In this document: piece after piece, positions 36,190-45,294 of the stretch
Layout of the letters: each line of letters opens with the position of its first letter
Numbering within the stretch: position 1 is the first letter of the stretch
DNA from: Wenjunlia tyrosinilytica
GTDB taxonomy: Bacteria; Actinomycetota; Actinomycetes; Streptomycetales; Streptomycetaceae
Length of the DNA stretch: 64,000 nucleotides
Reading direction: 5' to 3'
Assembly (NCBI RefSeq): GCF_014646055.1
Contig: NZ_BMMS01000019.1
Coordinates: 1 to 64,000, forward strand
The notes under the pieces: model-generated
Told to the model about the DNA's origin: nothing
Seen by the model: only the letters and a program-made list of their open reading frames with translations
Database searches by the model: none
Translations under genes and position numbers: made by a program

Positions 36190-38883
36190 ATGGACCCACA
36201 CACCGGGGGATCCGAGGAGCACCAGCCGGATCCGTTCGAACTGCCCGAACTGCCCGAGCTGCCCCGGCGCGGCGAGGAGCCGACCGGCGGCGCACCGGCT
36301 TCGCCGAACGACCCCTCGTCGACGACCGGCTCATCCACGTCCGGTCCCTCCTCGTCCGGTCTCCCCGCCTCCGGCCGGCCCTCGTCCGGCCCGCGCGACT
36401 CCTGGCCGAGCGCGTCGGGACTGCCCAAGTCCGTGCCGCCGACGTTCCCCACGTCCGGCCTGCCCAAGTCCGGCCTGCCCAAGTCCGGTGCGCCCAGTGC
36501 CAGTGAGACGACCGGCAGCCTTCCCGTCCTGCGGCAGACACCACCCGTGGCCGCCCGCGTCGAGCGCCCCGTGGACATCGTTGCCGGTGACTTCCTGCTG
36601 ACGATCAACACCGTGGACGGCAGCGAGGTCACCCGCTGCCCCGACGGGATCAGGCCGCGGCCGGAGCGCCTGTCCCGCGAGCAGCGCGAGTTGGCCCGCC
36701 GCTCCGAGCAGGCGCCGCCGCTCGCCGGGCGCCCCGGCCCCCAGATGCCCCTGCTGGAGCGGGACGAGGAGCGCGACCGCCTGGTCCGCCTGCTCTCCCG
36801 GGGACGCTCGGTCCGGGTGACCGGGCCCTCCGGCTCGGGCCGGACCTCCCTGCTGGCCGACGTCGCCGACAGCTGCGCCCGTGTCGCCCCGGACGGGGTC
36901 ATCCATCTGTCCGGCTACCGGCGCACTCCCCGCGACCTGCTCCACTCGCTCTACGCGGCCGTGCACCGCGCCCCCGGATACCGGCCCGACCGGGCCCGCC
37001 TGCTCGGATATCTGGGCGACGTGGGCGCGGTGGTCGTGGTGGACGACGTCGAGTTCGGCGGCGCGGCGCTGGACGACCTGATCGCCTCGGCGCCGGAGTG
37101 CGCCTTCCTGATCGCCGCAACCCCGGATGTCCCCTCGCCCTCTCCCGAGTCGCCGATCGAGGAGGTCTTCCTCTCCGGGCTCAGCAGGGTGGCGTGCCTG
37201 GAACTCCTCGAACACTCCGTGGACCGGCTCCTGGAGGACGAGGAGGCGGCCTGGGCGGCCGATCTGTGGTTCGAGTCCGAGGGCCTGCCGCTGCGATTCG
37301 TCCAGGCGGGCGCCCTGCTGCGCCAGCGGGACGCCCACAGGACCCGGCTCGCCGAGGACCTGGAGGCGTGCGAGCGCAGCCCGTTCGACGCCGACGAGGC
37401 CGAAGAGGGCGCCGACGACACCCCGTTCACTCCTCCGGCGGCCGCCGTGCCGCTTCCCTCACTGGCCGAGAGCGCTGCCCCCGCGGCCCGGCTGGCCGGT
37501 GAGCTGACCGAGGCGGGGCGCGAGACCCTGCGGTTCGCCGTCGCGTTGGGCGGTGAGTGCCCCAACGCGGGGCATCTGCCCGCCCTCGTCGGAGACACCC
37601 ACGGCGACACCGCGCTGGCCGAACTGGTCGCCCGCGGTCTCGCCGTCCCCGTCGCCGGGCACTACCGCCTCGCGGCAGGGGTGCGGACGCAGCTCATCGG
37701 CCTGGAGCCGCCGGGGGACCACGCGCTGACCGCCGCCCGGCACTTCGCCTGGTGGTCGGGGCACCGTTCCGTCACGGTGGAGCGGGTCGCCGCCGAGTCG
37801 GAGGCGCTGCTGGCGGCCATGGCCGCCGCCCGCGACCAGGGGCACCACAGCGCGGCCGTCCTCCTGGCCCGCTCCGCCGCCCCGGCGTTCGCCGCCGCCC
37901 TGCACTGGAGCGCCTGGGAGCGGGCGCTGCGGATCGGGCAGGAGGCCGCCCGGCTGGCGGGCGAGGTGGCGCAGGAGGCCTACTTCCACCACGAGTTGGG
38001 CGTCCTCGCGCTGTGCACCAACAACAGTGACCGGGCCCGGGCCGAGCTCGAGGCGTCCATAGCGCTGCGCGGCGCGCTCGCCGACCGCACCGGAACGGCC
38101 GTGGGGCGGCGTACTCTCGCCCTGGTCTCCGAGCGGCCGCCGGTGCCCGACCCCGAGCCCGTCCCGCCCGGGGGGCGGCCTCCGGGCGGCCCGCGCTCGC
38201 AGATCGTGACGGCGGCCCTGCCCTCGCTGCCCACCGGCCCGCAGGCCGGGCACGGCGCCGACACCGGGGCGACGACCGTCATATCGCCCCGGCCGACGCC
38301 GCGGGGCGCGAACCGCCCGGCCGCGGTCGGCGCCCGAAGAAACCTTGTTGCGGCCGGTGCCGGCCTGCTGCTCGCGGCCGTGCTGGGCACCGTGGTGACC
38401 CTGGGGAGCGTGTCCGGCGCCGGAGACGAGACCAAGACACCGATGAAGGTGGCCCCGGTCGAGTCGCAGACCGCCACGGACACCGACGACACCGTTCCTG
38501 CTCCCGACCCGGCGAAGCCGTCCCCGGCGCCGTCCAGGAGCGGCAGCGAATCGCCAGCCGGCCCGTCGGGGCAGCCGACGGTGAGGCCGCCCATGGGCAA
38601 CCCCGGTGGCGGTCTCCCGCACCAGAACGGGCCGACGCCCAGGCCGACCAAGAGCCACGGCGACGGGAGCAGCAGCAGCAGCCCCAGCAAGTCGCCCAAG
38701 CCCAAGCCGTCGGGGTCCTCGAGCAAGCCGTCGGACGACCAGTCGCCCACGCCTCCGACAAGCCCCTCGCCGTCGCCCTCGCCGACGACAGGGCAGCCCC
38801 AGCCGCCGCACAACTCGGCCAGTGGCAGCGCCTCCCCCTCCGGAAGCGGCGCCACGCAGAGCAGCGCCCCGCCGGTGGCGTAG
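36190..38883 (+). CDS. Large membrane-anchored P-loop NTPase of unknown role
   Basis: 897 residues. Residues 1-120 are low-complexity Pro/Ser repeats (SGLPKSGLPKSGAP). A NTPase domain follows, with Walker A in TGPSGSGRTSLL at about 211-222 and Walker B VVVVDDVEF near 280, similar to AAA/STAND regulators. A helical region rich in alanine (about 430-660) might be TPR-like (AELEASIALRGALADRTGTA). One membrane helix at about 718-740 ([22 protein letters not shown]) is followed by a 150-residue Ser/Pro/Lys tail, predicted outside the cell. I do not recognise a named function. It follows the STAS gene. A strong terminator follows. Confidence 0.8.
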   Translation: MDPHTGGSEEHQPDPFELPELPELPRRGEEPTGGAPASPNDPSSTTGSSTSGPSSSGLPASGRPSSGPRDSWPSASGLPKSVPPTFPTSGLPKSGLPKSGAPSASETTGSLPVLRQTPPVAARVERPVDIVAGDFLLTINTVDGSEVTRCPDGIRPRPERLSREQRELARRSEQAPPLAGRPGPQMPLLERDEERDRLVRLLSRGRSVRVTGPSGSGRTSLLADVADSCARVAPDGVIHLSGYRRTPRDLLHSLYAAVHRAPGYRPDRARLLGYLGDVGAVVVVDDVEFGGAALDDLIASAPECAFLIAATPDVPSPSPESPIEEVFLSGLSRVACLELLEHSVDRLLEDEEAAWAADLWFESEGLPLRFVQAGALLRQRDAHRTRLAEDLEACERSPFDADEAEEGADDTPFTPPAAAVPLPSLAESAAPAARLAGELTEAGRETLRFAVALGGECPNAGHLPALVGDTHGDTALAELVARGLAVPVAGHYRLAAGVRTQLIGLEPPGDHALTAARHFAWWSGHRSVTVERVAAESEALLAAMAAARDQGHHSAAVLLARSAAPAFAAALHWSAWERALRIGQEAARLAGEVAQEAYFHHELGVLALCTNNSDRARAELEASIALRGALADRTGTAVGRRTLALVSERPPVPDPEPVPPGGRPPGGPRSQIVTAALPSLPTGPQAGHGADTGATTVISPRPTPRGANRPAAVGARRNLVAAGAGLLLAAVLGTVVTLGSVSGAGDETKTPMKVAPVESQTATDTDDTVPAPDPAKPSPAPSRSGSESPAGPSGQPTVRPPMGNPGGGLPHQNGPTPRPTKSHGDGSSSSSPSKSPKPKPSGSSSKPSDDQSPTPPTSPSPSPSPTTGQPQPPHNSASGSASPSGSGATQSSAPPVA

Positions 38884-38912
38884 GGCCGCGCCGGCAGGCC
38901 CATGGAACGCCG

Positions 38913-38947
38913 GGAGGTTCCGTCCGCAGCCTGTGGACGGAACCTCC
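38913..38947 (+). terminator. Terminator downstream of the P-loop protein gene
   Basis: Perfect 13-bp stem, GGAGGTTCCGTCC at 38913-38925 and GGACGGAACCTCC at 38935-38947, followed by TTCGCTTG. Between here and 39141 the DNA holds only short repeats of GCGCCTGGCGGCG (three copies) and no gene. Confidence 0.8.
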
Positions 38948-39141
38948 TTCGCTTGTGCGGCGGCGGACCGGGGACCGGACCGCCGTGCGGGACCGCGGTC
39001 CCCGCGCACGCGGGCGCCGGACGGCCGTGCCGGGCCGCGGGCGCGGCACCGGCGCACCCGAGCGCCTGGCGGCGGCGCACCGTGGGCGCCTGGCGGCGCG
39101 CTGCACCGTGGCGTGGCGCCTGGCGGCGCCCGGAACCGCCG

Positions 39142-39801
39142 CTAGAACAGCCGCAGCTTGTCGTCCTCGATACCGCGCAGGGCGTCGTAGTCCAGCGTCA
39201 CGCAGTCGATGCCGCGGTCGGTGGCCAGGACACGGGCCTGGGGCTTGATCTCCTGCGCCGCGAACACGCCCTTCACCGGGGCCAGTACCGGGTCGCGGTT
39301 GAGCAGTTCGAGGTAGCGGGTGAGCTGTTCGACGCCGTCGATCTCGCCGCGCCGCTTGATCTCGATGGCGACGGTGGCGCCCGCCGCGTCGCGGCACAGG
39401 ATGTCGACCGGGCCGATCGCCGTGGGGTATTCACGCCGAATGAGGGACCAGCCGTCGCCGAGCACCTCCATCCGGTCGGCGAGCAGCTCCTGGAGGTGTG
39501 CCTCCACACCGTCCTTGATCAGTCCGGGGTCCACTCCGAGCTCGTGGGAGGAGTCGTGCAGCACCTCCTCCATGGTGATCACGAGCTTCTCCCCGGTCTT
39601 GTTGACCACCGTCCATATGCCGCTCTCCTCCTTGAGGGTGCAGGGCGGGGACATCCAGTTGAGTGGTTTGTAGGCCCGGTCGTCCGCGTGGATGGACACC
39701 GAGTTGTCGGCCTTGACGAGGATGAGCCGCGGGGCCGACGGCAGGTGGGCGGTGAGCCGGCCTGCGTAGTCGACGGAGCAGCGGGCAATGACGAGACGCA
39801 C
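39142..39801 (-). CDS. nucS: Endonuclease NucS (EndoMS, mismatch-specific)
   Basis: Cuts both strands at mismatches, the non-MutSL mismatch repair of actinobacteria. It has 219 residues, N-terminal DNA-binding/dimer domain ([21 protein letters not shown]...) and C-terminal RecB-like nuclease. Nuclease motifs: PVDILCRD with the metal-binding aspartate, and [19 protein letters not shown], the E-x-K pair. The start GTG 39801 has TAGCCT 7 bases upstream and no ribosome site, so it appears leaderless. It is convergent with the gene before it. Confidence 0.95.
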   Translation of the reverse strand: MRLVIARCSVDYAGRLTAHLPSAPRLILVKADNSVSIHADDRAYKPLNWMSPPCTLKEESGIWTVVNKTGEKLVITMEEVLHDSSHELGVDPGLIKDGVEAHLQELLADRMEVLGDGWSLIRREYPTAIGPVDILCRDAAGATVAIEIKRRGEIDGVEQLTRYLELLNRDPVLAPVKGVFAAQEIKPQARVLATDRGIDCVTLDYDALRGIEDDKLRLF

Positions 39802-40056
39802 GGTCCGCAGGCTAGTCGACCGGGTGCCGCGGGGGCGATTCGAGCGGTCATCGCGGTTGATCCCGGACGTCGGACGTCTGGCCGGTTGTCGCCGTATTCG
39901 CCTGGCCGGAATTTCCCAACTGCCCTACCTTGCAGGGGAGGACCGCGTCCGCGGTCCATTCCGCGCGCAACCGGCATGGCGGTCACAGACCACTCATAGC
40001 CGCTCGACCGTCTTCGTGAGGCCCCCCGGACCCGGGGGCCGCGAGAGGAGAACCCC

Positions 40057-40449
40057 ATGTCGCTCGACGTCTCACCGGCCCTGTTGGATCAGGCCGAGCG
40101 AGGCGAGGTCGACGAAGCGGACTTCGTCGACTGCGTCCGAACCTCCCTGCCGTACGCATGGGAGATGGTCAGCTCCCTGGTGGCACAACTGAAGGTGGAC
40201 GGCGGTGACTTCGCCGACAACCAGGTTCCTCCGCCGGACGAGCAGGCACGTGGGCAACTCCTGAGGGCTCTTGCCAGTGATGCCATCCGCGGCTCGCTGG
40301 AGCGGCATTTCGGAGTACGTCTGGCGTTCCAGAACTGCCATCGCGTCGCGGCCTTCCCGCTGGCCGGGACCTCCGACGACCGGTACACGAAGTTCACCTC
40401 GCCCCGCGCTCAACTGCTCAACCAGTCGCCGATGCTGAGGGACTGCTGA
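40057..40449 (+). CDS. SCO5389-family conserved protein
   Basis: A 130-residue protein of a family restricted to Streptomyces and close relatives, function unknown. It reads MSLDVSPALLDQAERGEVDEADFVDCVRTSLPYAWEMVSSLV with acidic start, and ends in a conserved MLRDC. The middle has DNQVPPPDEQARGQLLRALASDAIRGSLERHFGVRLAFQNCHRVA. No signal, helix bundle or metal motif is obvious; four cysteines or histidines are scattered. The ATG 40057 follows GAGAGGAG. Naming relies on my memory of the SCO5389 family. Confidence 0.75.
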   Translation: MSLDVSPALLDQAERGEVDEADFVDCVRTSLPYAWEMVSSLVAQLKVDGGDFADNQVPPPDEQARGQLLRALASDAIRGSLERHFGVRLAFQNCHRVAAFPLAGTSDDRYTKFTSPRAQLLNQSPMLRDC

Positions 40450-40570
40450 GAAGACTTCCGAGGGAGCTTCCCGAGGCCACTTCCGAGGGCGGTCCGAAGC
40501 GACTCGAGGCGATCCGGAGTGATCCGAGGCAGCCGAGGAGCAGGTCGGGGACCGCCGTGTCCCGGGGGTG

Positions 40571-41614
40571 CTACCGCAGCCGGGGTAGCACCTCGCCGCC
40601 CAGCCGGGCCACATTCCGCTCGGTCTCGGCAACGTCTCCCGAGCCCTCGACCAGCAGGGCGAAACGGCGGATGCCGGTGCGTTCCGCCGTCTCGTTCAGC
40701 CGCCGCGCACACAGCTCCGGCGGTCCCACGGCGTGCAGCGAGCACAGCAGATCGGTGTAGGCGTGCGGGTCGCGCATCCTGCGCTCGCGCCCGTCCACGG
40801 TGACATGCGCGCCCAGTCCCTGCCTCAGCCAGCCCGGCATCGCCTTGACGAGGGTCTCCACGGCCTCCTCACGGGTGTCGGCGACCTGGACGACGCCCGC
40901 CGAGACATGCTCGATCCGGTGCACCTGCTCCAGCGAGTGCCCGTGGGCCAGCGCCTCGGTCCGGTAGGCGGCGACCATCCTGGCCTTCTCGTCGTCCCCG
41001 CAGTGCATCCCGAGCAGCATGGGAACGCCGTACCGGGCGGCGAGCCGCAGCGAGGCCTGGGAAGTGCAGGCGACCACGACGGGCGGGGCGGCTCCCGGGC
41101 CCGCGACGGGGGCGTGCGGGAGCTCACTGGGGCGCGGCACCACGGGTACTTCGCGGAACGAGTACCGGGGCCCGTCGGCGCCCACGGCCGGCTCACGCAG
41201 CCAGCGCATCAGCAGATCGAGCGATTCCGGGTAGCCGGCCTCGTAGGCCTCGACCCCGGCGCCGAACACCTCGAGGTCGACCCACGGCCCTCCGCGGCCC
41301 ACACCCAGGGTGAACCGGCCACCGGTGGTGAGGTGGAGCAACGAGGTCTGCTCGCCGAGCGCCACCGGATGCGAGGTCGGCAGCACACTGACCGCGGTGC
41401 CCACCCCGATCCGCCTGGTGCGCCCGAGCAGGAGCGCCGCGAGCGTCACCGCCGACGGGCAGACGCCGTACGGAACGAAATGGTGTTCCGCCACCCACAC
41501 ATCGTCGAGACCCGCCGCCTCCGCGGCCTCGGTGGCACGCAGCACACGGTGCAGCGCCTCCGTGTGCCCCTGGCCGGGGAACTGAGCGGCGAGAAGAAAT
41601 GCCCCCACGCGCAT
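40571..41614 (-). CDS. LLM-class (luciferase-like) flavin-dependent oxidoreductase
   Basis: A probable monooxygenase or reductase using reduced flavin or F420. It has 347 residues, single TIM-barrel domain. Family segments: MRVGAFLLAAQFPGQ, DDVWVAEHHFVPYGVCPSAVTLAA, GTAVSVLPTSHPVALGEQTSLL and GGRFTLGVGRGGPW. The ATG 41614 has AAGGAGGG 6 bases upstream, an almost perfect site, and was preferred over an upstream in-frame start at 41719. It stands alone; neighbours give no substrate hint. Confidence 0.88.
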   Translation of the reverse strand: MRVGAFLLAAQFPGQGHTEALHRVLRATEAAEAAGLDDVWVAEHHFVPYGVCPSAVTLAALLLGRTRRIGVGTAVSVLPTSHPVALGEQTSLLHLTTGGRFTLGVGRGGPWVDLEVFGAGVEAYEAGYPESLDLLMRWLREPAVGADGPRYSFREVPVVPRPSELPHAPVAGPGAAPPVVVACTSQASLRLAARYGVPMLLGMHCGDDEKARMVAAYRTEALAHGHSLEQVHRIEHVSAGVVQVADTREEAVETLVKAMPGWLRQGLGAHVTVDGRERRMRDPHAYTDLLCSLHAVGPPELCARRLNETAERTGIRRFALLVEGSGDVAETERNVARLGGEVLPRLR

Positions 41615-41842
41615 GCGGCACCCTCCTTGAGTGCGATGCCCCCGCGCCTTCTGCGGCATTAACGCCTGACACATGCCCAGGACACGGAGACAATCGGAAT
41701 AGAGGTGATTATCAGCCACGCAGGATGTGAGGGGGCGGAGATTGACGAGCCGGTGACCGGGTACCTCGCGGTTGCGTACCCTTGACGGTGACCCTTTTGC
41801 GCACGCGGACCGCGTGCCCGCCCAAGCGAGAGGCTGATCTCC

Positions 41843-42166
41843 GTGTCACCGCGCCGCAACCGCCCGCAGCGGGCCGACTCGCCCGAGTCGCCCGAGACCT
41901 CAGGCGTCGGCGGCGGCTACGGGCTCGAACGCACGGAGGACTGGCGCGGCGAGGACTGGGTCGTCCGCCCCGTGGCGGGCAGCGCGGGCAAGCACTACCG
42001 CTGCCCGGGGTGCGACCAGGAGATCCCGCCGGGCGTCGGCCATGTGGTGGCCTGGCCCCAGTTCGGGGGAGTGGACGACCGCAGGCACTGGCATCGCGCC
42101 TGCTGGACCGCACGCGAACGGCGCGGCGCGAAGATCCTCAGAGGGAGGAACGCGCCGCGCCACTGA
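41843..42166 (+). CDS. Conserved small protein with a Cys/His zinc-type motif
   Basis: A 107-residue basic protein. Its second half has CPGCDQEIPPG followed 20 or so residues later by HWHRACW, a C-x2-C...H-x3-C arrangement like a small zinc ribbon. Orthologues in Streptomyces are often labelled ATP/GTP-binding without support; I see no P-loop. The GTG 41843 follows GCGAGAGG. A TACCCT box lies upstream at about 41778. Function unknown. Confidence 0.75.
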   Translation: MSPRRNRPQRADSPESPETSGVGGGYGLERTEDWRGEDWVVRPVAGSAGKHYRCPGCDQEIPPGVGHVVAWPQFGGVDDRRHWHRACWTARERRGAKILRGRNAPRH

Positions 42167-42207
42167 TGCCGCGGGTCGGGCGTCGAAGGGCCGGGCTCGA
42201 ACGCTGA

Positions 42208-42258
42208 CGGGCAGGCCGGTCAGACGTCGGCGTCGGCGGGCAGGCCGGTCAGACGTCG
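42208..42258. repeat. 29-bp tandem duplication at the 3' end of an ABC permease gene
   Basis: A 21-base block beginning CGGGCAGGCCGGTCAGACG occurs at 42208 and again at 42237, period 29. The right copy contains the stop codon of the permease at 42249; the left copy lies just outside it. Confidence 0.75.
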
Positions 42259-43118
42259 CGGCCGCGCAGTACCGCGTACGCGGCGCCCAGCATGCCTGCG
42301 GTCACGAGGCCGAGCAGGCCGAGCAGGCCCCATCCGCCGTCGTCCCCGTGGATCGGGACGCCGTACAACTGGCCGACCAGATTGGGCATGGAGTACTCCT
42401 GGAGCTTCTCCTTCACCGAGATCTGGGAGATGAACAGCGAGGCCAGCAGCGGCAGCAGCACCACCCCCAGCATCGAGGTGATCGCACCCGCGCTGTGCCG
42501 CAGCAGCACCCCGACGGCGAGCGAGAGCAGACCGAGCAGGGCCATGAACAGGCCCACGCCGACCGTTGCCCGCAAGAACTCACCCATGCTCGCCGAGGCC
42601 GTGTCCACCTGGTGCTCGGCGGAGCCGTCGAACCGGTTGATGCTGCGCCCTTCCAGCGCGGCCTTGTTGAGCAGCGCCACGATCGTGCAGGCCAGCGTGG
42701 ACAGCGTGAAGGTCACCAGGAAGAAGACGATCGCCTTGGCGGCCAGCACCCGCCCGCGCTGCGGCGAGGCGGTGAACGTGGTGCGGATCATGCCGGTGCC
42801 GTACTCCGAGGTGATCACCAGCACCCCGAGCGTCACGATGCACAGCTGCCCCAGGAGCACCCCCGGCAGTCCGAAGCTGAGGATGGGCGAGTACTCGTAC
42901 TCGTTCTCGCCCACGGTGCCGGTCATCAGCATGCCGATGCCGACCACCAGAAGGAACATCACACCGAGCGACCACAGCGTGGAGCGGACGGTGCGGATCT
43001 TGGTCCACTCCGAGGCGATGGCGTGCCCGAGGTGCGTACGCACCACCGGGATGGGGGAGCTGTAGGCGCCGGGCGGGGCCGGCAGGGGGGCCTGGGCGGG
43101 AGCAGGGTAGTGGGTCAT
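42249..43118 (-). CDS. ABC-2 type transporter permease (pair 2)
   Basis: Membrane subunit of an ABC-2 exporter, 289 residues. A Pro/Ala/Gln-rich N-tail (QAPLPAPPGAYSSP) precedes SEWTKIRTVRSTLWS, the common ABC-2 entry motif, and six helices. It contains EYGTGMIRTTFTASPQRGRVLAAK, characteristic for these permeases. It starts 4 bases after the ATPase stop at 43123, so the two are translated together. Substrate unknown; this class exports drugs, peptides or lipids. Confidence 0.88.
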   Translation of the reverse strand: MTHYPAPAQAPLPAPPGAYSSPIPVVRTHLGHAIASEWTKIRTVRSTLWSLGVMFLLVVGIGMLMTGTVGENEYEYSPILSFGLPGVLLGQLCIVTLGVLVITSEYGTGMIRTTFTASPQRGRVLAAKAIVFFLVTFTLSTLACTIVALLNKAALEGRSINRFDGSAEHQVDTASASMGEFLRATVGVGLFMALLGLLSLAVGVLLRHSAGAITSMLGVVLLPLLASLFISQISVKEKLQEYSMPNLVGQLYGVPIHGDDGGWGLLGLLGLVTAGMLGAAYAVLRGRDV

Positions 43119-43122
43119 GGCT

Positions 43123-44358
43123 TCAGGACTCGCTCTCGCGCTTGGACAGACTCGGTGCGGCCGCGGGGGCGGGAGGCGCGTCCTGCGGCGGAGGCGGAAC
43201 GGCGGGCGGCACCGCTGTGGGCGGCGCGGCGACCGGCGGTGCCATCGCCCCGGGATGCGGCCCGGCGGGAGACACGCCGACAGGCCCGGCGGGCGGTGCT
43301 CCGAAGCCCTGCGGCGGCGGGGCCGTCTGGTACGGGTTGGGGCCGGGCGCGGGCTGCCACTGGTGCTGCGGCGCGGCGTGGGGCGGCGGGTAGCCGCCGT
43401 ACTGCGCCTGGGCCGGGACCGGACCGGCCTGCTGGAGGCCGAAGCGCTGGTCCTGCGTCGACCGGTAGTCCACGGCGGCCTGCGTCATCCGCATGTACGC
43501 CTCCTCCAGCGACGCCTGGTGCGGGGAGAGTTCGTGCAGCCGCACACCGAGGTCGAACGCCAGGTCGCTGATGTGCGGCAGGGCGAGCCCCGACACACGC
43601 AGCGCGCCGTCCTGTTCGGGCTGGACGTGCGCGCCCGCCTCGGACAGCGCGCGGACCAGCTTCTCGGAGGTCTCGGGGGTGCGCACCCGTGCGTACCCGG
43701 CGGAGTTGCGCGCGATGAAGTCCTTCACACTCATGTCCGCGAGCAGCTGTCCCCGGCCGATCACGATCAGATGGTCGGCGGTGAGCGCCATCTCGCTCAT
43801 CAGGTGGCTGGAGACGAAGACCGTGCGGCCCTCGCCGGCGAGCTTGCGCATGAGGTTGCGCACCCAGTGGATGCCCTCGGGGTCGAGCCCGTTGACCGGC
43901 TCGTCGAACAGCAGCACCTGCGGATCGCCCAGCAGCGCGCCCGCGATGCCGAGGCGCTGCCCCATGCCCAGGGAGAAGCCCTTGGAGCGCCGGTGTGCCA
44001 CCTCCTGGAGCCCTACGACGCCCAGGACCTCGTCCACCCGGCGCGCGGGTATGCCGGACAGCTGCGCCAGGCACAGCAGGTGCTGACGGGCGCTGCGCCC
44101 GCCGTGGACGGCCTTGGCGTCGAGCAGGGCGCCCACCTGACGGGGGGCGTTCGGCAGATCGCGGAAGCGCCGTCCGCCGACCGTGACCTGGCCCGACGTC
44201 GGGGCGTCGAGCCCCAGGATCATCCGCATGGTAGTGGACTTGCCCGAGCCGTTCGGGCCCAGGAAGCCGGTCACCGCGCCGGGCCGGACCTGGAACGTCA
44301 GGTTATCGACCGCTGTCTTGACGCCGTAGCGCTTGGTGAGGCCGACTGCCTCGATCAC
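43123..44358 (-). CDS. ABC transporter ATP-binding protein with long Pro/Gln tail (pair 2)
   Basis: ATPase partner of the following permease. It has 411 residues. Walker A GPNGSGKST, signature LGMGQRLGIA and Walker B VLLFDEPVNGLDPEG show a complete NBD in the first 220. A DUF4162-like C-domain follows (LHELSPHQASLEEAYMRMT), then about 110 residues rich in Pro, Ala and Gln (QYGGYPPPHAAPQHQWQPAPG...). Start GTG 44358 (VIEAVGLTKRYG) has GAGGGGCGGG upstream; the frame continues to 44502 but lacks domain. A 165-base gap separates it from pair 1. Confidence 0.9.
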   Translation of the reverse strand: MIEAVGLTKRYGVKTAVDNLTFQVRPGAVTGFLGPNGSGKSTTMRMILGLDAPTSGQVTVGGRRFRDLPNAPRQVGALLDAKAVHGGRSARQHLLCLAQLSGIPARRVDEVLGVVGLQEVAHRRSKGFSLGMGQRLGIAGALLGDPQVLLFDEPVNGLDPEGIHWVRNLMRKLAGEGRTVFVSSHLMSEMALTADHLIVIGRGQLLADMSVKDFIARNSAGYARVRTPETSEKLVRALSEAGAHVQPEQDGALRVSGLALPHISDLAFDLGVRLHELSPHQASLEEAYMRMTQAAVDYRSTQDQRFGLQQAGPVPAQAQYGGYPPPHAAPQHQWQPAPGPNPYQTAPPPQGFGAPPAGPVGVSPAGPHPGAMAPPVAAPPTAVPPAVPPPPQDAPPAPAAAPSLSKRESES

Positions 44359-44523
44359 ATTTCCCGCCCCTCGTAGTGAACCGATCCCCCCGAAGGGCCC
44401 GCGTGGGCCCCGTGGGAGTTGAGAGGCTACTTGGCGGGTTTTGGTTCCGTGGGCGACGGGTCGGACACGGCAGGAGAGCGGGTCGGCCGTGCCGGCGCGC
44501 ACGGCCGAACGCCTCGGCGGGAC

Positions 44524-45294
44524 TCAGGCGTCGCGCCTGCTCATCACCAGGTACCCGCCGAGGAGCGCCACGGCGACCCAGGCGCACATGATGCCCAGCC
44601 CTCCCCACGGCCCGTATGCGGAGCCGTCGCTGGAGGGAACGACCTGCATGATCTTCTGGCCCGCCTGGTCGGGGAAGTAGCGGGCCACGTCCTTGGCGAC
44701 GGGAACGGCGGCCAGGATCGTCGAGATCAGGAAGAAGAACGGCATCAGGATGCCCAGCGACAGCAGGGGGCTGCGCAGCATCGCGGCGACGCCCATCGAG
44801 AACAGCGCGATCAGCGTCATGTAGAGGCCGGCGCCGAACACCGCGCGCAGCACACCGGGTTCGCCGATGCCCGTGCGGTGCGAGCCCAGAAGCGCCTGCC
44901 CGAGGAAGAACGAGGCAAAGCTCGTCACCATGCCGACCACGAACGCCAGAGCGGTGGCCACGGCGAGCTTGGAGAACAGGAACGCGGCCCGCTGCGGCAC
45001 GGCGGCGAGCGAGGTGCGGATCATTCCCGAGCTGTACTCGCCGGCGACCACGAGCACACCGAACACGATGACGGCGAGCTGCCCGAGGAACATCCCCGAG
45101 AAGCTGGTGCCCGCCGCGTCGAAGGTGAGCCGGTCCTGCTGGGAGAGGTTGTCGAACTGGGCGTTCGTCAGCGCGCAGAGGCCGGCGCTGAGCGCCACGG
45201 TGACCAGGAGCGCCGAGGCGAGCGTCCACATCGTGGAGCTCACGGACCTGACCTTGGTCCACTCCGACCGCAGGACCGCGGGTGTGAAGATCAT
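44524..45294 (-). CDS. ABC-2 type transporter permease (pair 1)
   Basis: Membrane partner of the ATPase encoded just upstream, 256 residues, six helices. It has SEWTKVRSVSSTMWTLASALLVT and GEYSSGMIRTSLAAVPQRAAFLFSK, homologous to the pair 2 permease, so the two exporters arose by duplication. Its ATG at 45294 overlaps the stop of the ATPase by four bases. It ends YLVMSRRDA. Substrate unknown. Confidence 0.88.
   Translation of the reverse strand: MIFTPAVLRSEWTKVRSVSSTMWTLASALLVTVALSAGLCALTNAQFDNLSQQDRLTFDAAGTSFSGMFLGQLAVIVFGVLVVAGEYSSGMIRTSLAAVPQRAAFLFSKLAVATALAFVVGMVTSFASFFLGQALLGSHRTGIGEPGVLRAVFGAGLYMTLIALFSMGVAAMLRSPLLSLGILMPFFFLISTILAAVPVAKDVARYFPDQAGQKIMQVVPSSDGSAYGPWGGLGIMCAWVAVALLGGYLVMSRRDA

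Noticed and set aside
41782-42207. 141-codon frame overlapping the zinc-motif protein
   Set aside because: The overlapping frame at 41843 has the better ribosome site and a Cys/His motif; this one has none.
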